From positions 2,792,501 to 2,856,500 of the forward strand of contig JALJCQ010000030.1 in NCBI GenBank assembly GCA_023091665.1: DNA of 64,000 nt, in the 5' to 3' direction. The translations under genes were made by a program, and so were the position numbers. Below are positions 57,001 through 64,000 of the stretch, piece after piece. The notes beneath the pieces were generated by a model. The model was not told the DNA's origin. It made no database searches and saw only the letters and a list, made by a program, of their open reading frames with translations. Numbering within the stretch: position 1 is the stretch's first letter; the number at the start of each line of letters is the position of its first letter. The DNA comes from Pythium myriotylum (taxonomy: Eukaryota; Oomycota; Peronosporomycetes; Pythiales; Pythiaceae).

Positions 57001-57442
57001 GGCGCTTGAGCAGCCACACGCGGAAAGATGAGATCACAAGCAACCGCTTTTCGAACCTGCCGTGCCGGTGGTGGACGACCCACTTCATAAAACTCGGGGC
57101 ATCGTCTCGCGAGGCAAACAGATGCTCGACAGTTGCCAACTCCGCGGGCTTTAACTCCTCGTAACAGCAGCGATTAATAGGCCACGCCACCGGATCGTCC
57201 TGACAGGAGCCGCCTCCATCGCCTTCGAATTGGTTGGGCGGAACTTCCCCACGAGAAGACACGGAATCCCCTTTGGGTATCGCAATGCTCACGCTCTTGG
57301 GTAGTTTGGAGGCCACTTGGTCGCTGATGTGCACTTCAGGCTCCATGACGATATCAGCGTGGTGGATCCTCAACGAAGTAGAGACCGCAAACCCGATTGT
57401 CCGTTGTCGCCAAGATGGGAGGGATGCAAACAGACGATTCAT
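54056..57442 (-). CDS. CARMIL-like leucine-rich repeat protein
   Basis: Counted from the ATG at 57442 this single exon gives 1128 residues; the ATG at 57346 (MEPEVHISDQ, 1096 residues) is an equally reasonable start. An upstream extension to 57811 overlaps the divergent gene and is rejected. Features in order: a PH-like segment (residues 80-200), the CARMIL linker YRCICDDLGVPYRSSV, and ribonuclease-inhibitor-type LRRs (LDLSFNAFSAMMANGLS, LNLSGNSLGVEGTRALALW, MLDVSGNECGDALARAL). The LRR array closes with LRVLYWDDNFTTVDGFFSF, which matches the end of the CARMIL array. CARMILs regulate capping protein and link Arp2/3 and myosin I at the membrane. The 200-residue C-terminal tail is Lys/Glu/Ser-rich. 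I see no capping-protein-interaction motif (LxHxTxxRPK), which may indicate divergent function. Confidence 0.82.
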   Translation of the reverse strand: MNRLFASLPSWRQRTIGFAVSTSLRIHHADIVMEPEVHISDQVASKLPKSVSIAIPKGDSVSSRGEVPPNQFEGDGGGSCQDDPVAWPINRCCYEELKPAELATVEHLFASRDDAPSFMKWVVHHRHGRFEKRLLVISSFRVWLLKRRQSPFTNSLVVSHECQLLHLNEIEVMRLKNVQPSDPTAISTSIKLRFNRPKRHSHETDFVELAGDHSRGQAQFELHLDPGIHSETIVRLLQRVLHTMRFAFPSQQVPGLVLPPQCRWQEFFTMREISPLPRQSRGAVASHRKELGDTMTAAYRCICDDLGVPYRSSVTARLRECLDTASTSVDFQYCICTTAASSRIAQPVIPARNYTPRGGVTGSVSFIARLVGLGTYSSSVTQGKEALALARTLEHCHCFEEVVVYDLPMADVALRSLFHALISAPTIAPIAAKGLTLNNVNLTTKALRTLQHIVLQSTIKQSYTPQTLHSAPASTALQLRRLDLSFNAFSAMMANGLSTILELLPSGLEALQLEQCHLSMHSSSRILSAMKSSHGFSSCLRDLNLSGNSLGVEGTRALALWITGAFALHRLDLSRTRLQTNLFFQSFKQNTILHESSLMTLDLSYNLMGNQASLDLGNILGKTQSLSTVVLRGMKQTLLHPKRIVTEILHGHGRRKKMQTHLSNNEKRTTNGLRKTHLKNILGPMLQNNSRAYPCMIDISENNLHGPKATALAHLIDSAPNAMLASMRLDYAQLTDKAAVLLLHSLRGCKTLESLSLDGNGVVRRRTKQSYKRFHATPSKLVHLSPCAPTGLERASADALSLLLGGKTTQDTAGEGNASDSGSAHSFTHLYHHRPKKVPLRELSLRANGRFVFGAFVLTTAIQALTVNATLRMLDVSGNECGDALARALGQVLPQNKTLRVLYWDDNFTTVDGFFSFYEGLLRNQTLSVVQLPINDTRRVRMILRWSWDLETKLILFARVQILEEQKDPPREKLFSVLGKIFKVTERNQTLTQATKDHKQANSTASANEAKSPHKRKSTRQQPSSNQRSEGLDPKHDEEKVEEELSKNPEEKVTTEKATEISSATSVDVVILETSSNTRHCQESSSIGRYDTRSKYPSTMKSWSKDGPINDDVRASWDQIGSLASMLT

Positions 57443-57523
57443 CCGAGAATAGCGACAGCAAAGGCAACAACACTTTCTCTGTGGACGCCGTCTTAGCGCC
57501 GGTGGGGGCCGAGTGCAGTGGCC

Positions 57524-60500
57524 ATGAACTTCCTGGCTCATCTCAGGAGCGGGTCGTCGTCGTCTCCTTCCTCGAACAACGCGTCGGCCCACAGTCGCAG
57601 CGGCGGCTTCAGCCATCGCAGCGCCAAGGAAAGTGTGGGGCGCCGCGTCCACGCCGACGGCATCTCTGCGTCCCGCAGCCATGATGGCGGAGGCAGCAGC
57701 CGCGTCGGTGTTGGTGCCGTGCTCGTCATGCTCCAAGAAACTCCAGAACAGCAGCAGCAGCCCGCCTACCAGCCTCGCGCGACCAACAAAGACGGCAAGG
57801 TCATCCCCCACGACAACTTCTTCCTCGCCGTGATCTCCCCGGACAGCGACCAGGCACTCGCGTTCCTAGCTGTACAGCCGGCCGGCACCTACGTCTTGGT
57901 GCGCGAGCCTGGCGACGACCTTGCCGTGTACGTCAAGTTCCAGGCCGCTGTCCGGTCCTTCCCAGTCGTTAAAGGCAAGGAGGTCAAGCGAAGCGAAGGT
58001 CTCGTCGAGTGGGGTCGAGCGTACCGCCCGCTGAACTCGCCCCACATCGAAGCGCTAGTGTCACAGTCAACAGTGATGACCCCCGTGCATCGACTATACC
58101 TCCCGCAGGACTTGTACCGACACCTCGAGCGTTGCTGGCTCGAGTTCTTGCCGCAGGTCCAGGCTATCGCGTTCGAGCTCTGCACACAGCCGTACTACCT
58201 GGACGAAGAGATCGCGCCCGAGGACTGGAACACGCTCATCTTGACGTCGCGAGTGCCGTGCGTGGCGTTCGTCTCGGTCGACTCGTGCGGCTTCCACTTG
58301 TTCAACACGACGGCCATCGCCGAGGCCGCAGCCGCCGAAAACAGTTCCCTCAGCGCCTCGGTCGCGGCCACGGCCGCCGCGGCTGTCAACGTTCCCGTGC
58401 GCCTCGTCGAGTTCGACATCGCCCAGTGCCTCATCTCGATCGCCGACGGCGCGTTCCGGCCTTCGTCGTTCGTGACGCCCGTCCACTTTGGAGCGACCAA
58501 GCACTACGACGCCGCGCTGGGCTTCGCCGCGATCCGCGAGAACTTCCTGGCGCCCGAGCGTGTGGCCTTGAAAGAAGTGAGCAGCACGTCGACGTCTTCC
58601 GTTGGTCTGGGCTCGACCACGACGGCGACATGGCAGGACGTGAGCTCGCCCTCGGTCGCCACGGCAGGCGGTGACGCCGAGCTGCATCTGCTGATGGCGA
58701 TGCGGTCGGTCGTGGCGCTCGTGATCCCGCACGAGCCGCTGCCCGACGGCTTCTTGGACGCGTTCGTCAAGCTCCACAGCCTGTGGGCGGCGCAGACGCC
58801 CGCCCAGAGCCACGGACGCTGGCGCGCGCCGGCCAAGATCGCCTGCGTGGCGCGAATCCTGCCGTACTACGTCGAGCTCTTCCTCTCGACCGCGACGACC
58901 GACACGTACGTCACGCGGGAGCTCGCGACGAGCTCGAAGCTGGACTTGCTCCCCCGCCTGAGTGCTGCTCTGCACCACGACATCGTGCTGATGGCTCGGC
59001 GCTCGGACGACGCCGGAGCCTCGCGGCTCGTGCACCACGTGCTGCAGGCCATGGCGCTGCGCGCGTCCGTGCCGCCTGCTCTCGTGGCGCTCGTGAGCGA
59101 TCTCTGCGTCGAGTCGGCGCACTTCCGCGAGCTCTTCATGCGCAACCAGGGCGCGAGTCTGCTCTGGAAGGCCATCCACACGGCCCTTTCCATCTCGACG
59201 CTCGACTCGCTCTCGCTGCCGCTGATCCTGCAGCAGCAACGCAGCGCGCCGCTCGTGGGCGAGCTCACCAAGCGCCGCTCGTCGCTCTTCGGCGGCCGCC
59301 GCAAGTCCACCAACGCGCGCGGCGGCGGCACGCGGCGCTCCGTGGCCTTCAACGCCTCCATCGTGCTGCCCGTGACCTTCGAGACGACGGTCCAGGTCTT
59401 CTTCCGCCTCAACCCGCTGCTCGTGCAGCTCGAGCTCGCGGCGGCGCTGCGCGAGCACCACTTGGCGCCCCGCGACGCGCACGACGGCTCGGCCATGACG
59501 CAGATGGTGCTCTTCGTGGAGCGCTTGGCGTTCTTCTTGATGGCCGACCCGGCGTCGCCGACGTGGGAGAAAGACGCCATGCAGCTGCTGCGCATGGAGG
59601 ATCTCTACGAGCACCTCCACCGCGAGATCGTGCTCTGCGCCGAGCGCGAGCCGAGCGCGAGCGACGACGCGCGAGTCGACGCCGTCCTCGAGTGCATGGC
59701 GGCGCTCTACCGGCTCGAGACCAAGCGCCGGCGCCACGCGACCGCCGAGATGGACGGCAAGAAGTACTGGCTCCTCTTCCACTTGCTGCGCAACCCGATC
59801 CGCGCCTTCCACGAGCACATGCGCGAGCACCTGCGCGCCGTCGAGGCCGCCACGACCAAGTCGGCGAACGAGTCGGAGGCCGCGCCGGACGAGCCCTTGG
59901 GCCCGCTCTCGTCGACGCCGTTCGCCGTGCTCGCGCGGATCCTGCCGCGCCTGCCCATGCAGCTCGTGACCGAGTTCGTGCTCGTGTCGCTCGACGACCT
60001 GCTCCAGGACACGCGCATCCTCCACGAGTCCATCCAGCGGCGCCCGCAGCACGCGCTCATGGGGCTCGTGCGCCTCCTCATCTCCATCCTCACGATCGTG
60101 CTGCGACGCACGTGCGACTACGACCTCCAGCTCCTGCTCGTGCGCGTGCTCGCGAGCAGCGGCTCGTCGATCCCGGCGATGCTCCACCTGCTCGTGCGCG
60201 AGTCGGCCAGCGGCAGCGAGTGCGCCGCCGCCGCCGAGCTGGCCGTGCTCGCGTTCGTCGAGGCGTTCGTGACGCTCGCGACGTCGCTCGCGCGCCTCGA
60301 GCGGTGGCACGCGGTCCACGAGTCGCTCTACGCGACGCTCGAGAACAAGAGCGACGTCGAAGGCAACGAGCAGCGCAAGACCATGCTCATGGCGACCGTG
60401 CTCTCGCCCGAGAACGGCGTCGCCGACAGCGACGAGATCCTCTGGGACACGGTGCAGACCATCTGCCTGCCGGGCGAGCCCGTGGGCGCCGCGCAGCTCC

Positions 60501-61443
60501 CGGTCGTCGAGAGCTTCTACTCGCGCGCCGAGTTCACGCGCCGCGCCGCGCTCACGCCGCTCGACCAGGACGACGCGCGGCTGCGCGCCGCCAAGACCTA
60601 TCTGCGCGTGCGCGCGCGCGTCTTCCTCTCGGCGATCCTCGACAACCCGCGCATCTCGGTCACGCAGCTCCGCGGCTTCATCGAGGCCCACTGGAACGCG
60701 CTCTACGAGCTGCGCGAGCACTTCAAGACCACCTCGAGCGACGACGAGGACTCGCGGCAGCGCGACGAGAGCCAGGCGCTCGTGCTGCTCCACCTGCGCT
60801 GCCTCGCGGCGCTCGCGTCTCGCCGCGCGCTGCTGCCGGCGCTCGACGAGGCCTTCCTCGACTTCCGCACGGCGCGCGAGCTGCTGCGCGTCCTGCAGGC
60901 CGGCTGCTCGCTGCGCCACGGCGCCGACGAGCCGCGCGCGGCGCCCGGCGGGCTCTCGCTGAGCCTGGGCAAGCTGAGCGCCAGCGCGCCGAGCGAGTCG
61001 CCGCAGCTTCGCGCGACCGAGCTGCTCGTGAGCTCGCCGACGCTCCACGCGGCGACGCTGCTGACGATCCTCTCGTGCGTCGTGGGCGAGCCGCACGCGC
61101 TCAACGAGAGCCTCGTGCCTCGCTTCTTCCTGCCCACGAGCGTCGAAGGCTCGAGCGCCAACCTGCTCCCGGACGAAGACCTGCTGCTGAGTCTCCAGCG
61201 CCACCTGCGCGTCGTGGACAGCGCCGACCTGCGCGCGGCGCTGCAGTCGCGCCTGCTCGCCGCGGAGCTCGACCAGGAGCTCGGCTCGCCCGCGAGAGCG
61301 CACGCCGTGCGCGTGCTCGTGCGCCTCTTGGTGCCCGACTCGTACGACGCGCACCTCTACGCGCGCTCGGACGGCTCGGCGGCGGCGGCGGCGACGAACG
61401 TCTGCGTGCAGCGCGCCGACGACAGCGACGACGACGACGACGA

Positions 61444-61477
<34 letters not shown>

Positions 61478-64000
61478 CAGCGCTGCCTCTCGCGCTCGGC
61501 CTCGCTGCCGCGCGCGTACGTGGCCAAGGGCGCCTTCGCCGCCGTCTACCGCGCGACGCCGGCCGTGGCGCTCGCGGGCCATCGCGACGTGGCCATCAAA
61601 GTCTGCGGCCACCAGAAGAGCTCGGGCGAGCGCTGCGTGGCCGCCGAGGTCTTCAACGAGGTCGTGGTGCTCGCGCGCCTGCGCGGCAACGCCGCCGCCA
61701 CGCAGCTGCTCGACTTCGGCAACAACACGGCCGACTCGCTCGCCTTCGAGCTCGTGCTGGAGCACTGCCCGGCGACGCTGGCGCAGTGGCGCCGCTCGCT
61801 CGCGCGCGCGCCCTTCCGCTCGCTGCTCAGCCTCGCGCTCAGCGCCTTCCTCGACGTCGCGCGCGCGCTCGCGCTCGTCCACGGCGACGGCGTCTGCCAC
61901 TTCGACCTCAAGGTACGCTAGTCCCTGCTCCTTCCCCTCTCCCTCCTTTTGCCGCTCTGACGACAGCGTGGCGTCTGACCTGCGCAGGCCGACAACGTGC
62001 TCCTGCGCGTCGAGCCGCCGGCGCTGACGGCCGAGCTCGTCGCGGCGCTGCGGCTGCGCGCGGGCAAGAGCGACGCGCGCGAGGCCACGCGGCGCGTCTG
62101 CCTCGGCGACTTCGGCGAGGCGGCCGTGCTGCCGGCGCACGCGCCCGAGCGCGGCGTGCGACTCACGCGGACGCGCGGCACGGAGGCCGTCAAGAGCCCC
62201 GAGATGCTGGCCGTGAGCGGCGGCGGCGGGCTCGCCGGCCCGGCGAGCGACGTCTGGTCGCTCGGCTGCCTGCTCTTCGAGCTGCTCGCCGAAGAGCTCA
62301 TGTTCGGCAACGGTGCGTGCGCTCTCTCTTTCTCTCTCTGTATCTCTCGTCGTCGTTACTCAACGCTGCCTCTTGCTGCAGACGACTGGGCGCGGCTCTA
62401 CGCGCACGTGGTGGCGGCGCCGGCGACGACGCCCGTCGTGCGCGAGGACCACCGGCAGAAGCTGCTGCAGGCGCTGCGGCCCGCGACCGACGCCGAGAGG
62501 GGCCTCGCGCACATCTTCGTGCAGTTCCTCGAGTCGGTTCTCCACCGCGACCCGCTGCTGCGACCGCCGCTCGACAAGGTGCTCGCCGAGGCCGAGACGC
62601 AGCTCCGCATGATCCAGGCGCTGCCGCTGCAGCCCGACGACGAGGCCTTCGAGGCTGCCGCGCTCGAGTCGGCCACGGCGGCGGTGGTGGCCTCGGCCAC
62701 GGCGCCGCCCTCCAGCTCGGCGCTCTTGCTGCAGCTTCGAAGACACGCCGTCTCGTCCCCTGAGGCGCCGGTGCTCGGCCGACTCTTCTTCAACTTGTTC
62801 GTCGTCAAGGACGCGCTCGCACTGCGTCGAGCGTACGCGCGCGCGTCGGGGCGCGCCGTGGAGCGAGGCGCCGCGCGCTCGATCGTCGGCGACGCGCTGC
62901 TGCGGCGCGAGCTCAGCAGTCTGCAGCTGGAGAACGAGTCGCGCATCGGCCACTACATCATGCTCTGCTTCAGCGACATCAAGTACGCGAGCGACGCGCA
63001 CGAGGACCGCGGCGACGCGTTCCTGGAGATCGTCGAGGGCGTCGGGCGCACGATCCTCTACTTCAACCGCGCCATGGTGCTCGCGAGTCTGCGCGAGCCC
63101 AAGGACGGCGCCACTGTCGCCGCGAACGCCGAGAGCAGCGCCACGAGCGCGCGCGCGCCGCCCGAGCCCGCGGGCCCGTCGCTCGTGCGCCTGCTGCTCC
63201 AGCACTCGCGCGGCATCCTCGCGACGCTGCAGCGGCATCTGCGCCACCAGAGCAGCCGCGTGCTGCTCGTGCCGGCCGACTACGACGACTGGCGCGGCGA
63301 CGACGAGCGCGGCGCCGACGACCGGCCGCTGACCGAGCTCACGGCCGCCACGCTGCTCTTCTTCCTGCTCACGGGGCTCGCGCTCTCGCCGCTCGAGGCG
63401 CTCGCGAGCTTCTCGCGCGAGGCCGGCGCGCTCCTGCGGCTGCCGAGCGCGCGCGTGCTGCAGCAGCTGCTCGAGCTCCACGAGCAGCTCGAGGCGGCCA
63501 AGAGCAGCGCCGACAAGCTCGAGGCCTCGGTCAACGCGCGGCAGCTCGCGCGCTGTCGCTGCGGCGACAAGGTGCTCGCGACGGCGGCGCTCGACGGCGG
63601 CGCGAGCGTCCGCTTCGACGTGCCGCCGCTCGACCTCGAGGCCGAGCTCGTCTGGGACTGCCGCGAGGCGAGCCTCGTGTACGGGCAGGCCGTGGCCGCG
63701 ACGCCGTGGCGCGTGGTCGAGACGCTGCGCGTGGACCGCCTCGACTCGCTCTTGCGCGGCGTGCTGCTGCGGCAGCTCGGGCCGGCCGTGGCGCCGGGCG
63801 GCAGCCGCCGGCGGTCGCAGAACCTGCTCTTCTCGCGCCACCCCCACAGCCACCACGCGCACGCGCCGGACGCGGCCTCGGCGCTGCGCGAGCACGTGCC
63901 GTTCCTGCTCCACGGGCTCGCGGAGCGCGGCGTGGTCCACGCGGCGGCGACGCCGTGGACGCTCTACGAGTGCGCCATGTGCGGCGTGGGCGTCTGCGCG
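57524..64000 (+). CDS. Giant protein with divergent kinase domain (3' end outside window)
   Basis: Exons 57524-61912, 61988-62312 and 62382 onward (introns 75 and 69 bp) stay open to the last base, giving at least 2110 residues. I do not recognise the first 1300 residues: Ala/Leu/Arg-rich and helical, with an acidic DDDDDDDGDGDGDGDGE tract (around 61430-61480). The kinase domain begins near residue 1330. KGAFAAVYRA (degenerate glycine loop) is followed by VAIK, HFDLKADN spanning the first splice junction, LGDFGEA, SPEM and DVWSLGCLLFELL. The key Lys, catalytic Asp, Asn and DFG Asp are present, so activity is likely even though HRD is HFD. About 540 unassigned residues follow. Codon third positions are almost all G or C. 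The start at 57524 is 81 bp from the divergent CARMIL start, implying a shared promoter. Confidence 0.75.

Noticed and set aside
58094..62140. 1348-codon open frame on the minus strand and a 1326-codon frame on the plus strand (58783-62763)
   Set aside because: Both are Arg/Ala-rich shadows of the GC3-saturated giant kinase gene; the kinase motifs and splice sites lie in the other frame.
1..64000. Mobile elements, tRNA and rRNA genes
   Set aside because: No transposase, reverse transcriptase, integrase, long terminal repeats or cloverleaf-like sequences were recognised; only the foldback at 21455-21562 could be a small element remnant.

Overview
This window reads as nuclear DNA of an oomycete, most likely Pythium-like (moderate confidence). 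It is GC-rich and gene-dense. Introns are few and short (about 55-110 bp, GT..AG). Several start codons lie 10-65 nt downstream of an oomycete-type core promoter (initiator TCAYTYY, often with an A/T-rich CAWTTT-like flank). The conserved genes are eukaryotic housekeeping genes. I saw no tRNA, rRNA, CRISPR array or recognisable transposon gene.

Region 1 (1-24.3 kb) is dominated by a dispersed cluster of secreted proteins of a family I do not recognise, called here the PNWVGP/CYRK family. Members are: the 3' end of a multi-domain gene built from near-identical 1602-bp tandem units (1-4244, +), 5255-7378 (+), 14213-15823 (-), 16249-17829 (-), 18760-20367 (-) and 22729-24258 (+). Each has a signal peptide (not visible for the first), a head with seven cysteines, two or three Cys-bounded helical repeats and a C-terminal beta-rich region, with 12 conserved cysteines in total. 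Two ordinary genes interrupt the cluster: MCMBP, with an E2F-like promoter site, and a large Ser/Thr kinase-PP2C phosphatase fusion with a predicted myristoylated N-terminus. Intergenic DNA here is long and includes a run of consecutive hairpins.

Region 2 (24.4-57.5 kb) is compact and conserved: a five-exon TPR protein, an ENTH/epsin-like protein, NOL6/UTP22, an unrecognised 11-exon helical-repeat protein, a REEP/Yop1 ER-shaping protein, SDHAF4 with a His-Asp-rich insert, a 13-exon CYFIP (SCAR/WAVE complex), two tandem UBE2J2/Ubc6-type E2 enzymes (the second without its membrane anchor), DNA polymerase alpha catalytic subunit with paired E2F-like sites, a DHX29/DHX57-type helicase, an Rpp21/C18orf21-type RNase P/MRP subunit and a CARMIL-like LRR protein. 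Convergent neighbours end only 17-160 bp apart.

Region 3 (57.5 kb to the end) is one very large, extremely GC-rich gene whose product carries a divergent protein kinase domain and runs off the window.

Functional themes: secreted, possibly adhesive or surface proteins (cluster); DNA replication (MCMBP, POLA1); ribosome and RNA processing (NOL6, RNase P/MRP subunit, DExH helicase); actin and membrane dynamics (CYFIP, CARMIL, ENTH, REEP); ER-associated ubiquitination (UBE2J2 pair). Exon structures were worked out by eye from splice consensus, reading frame and remembered family sequences, and should be checked against transcripts.
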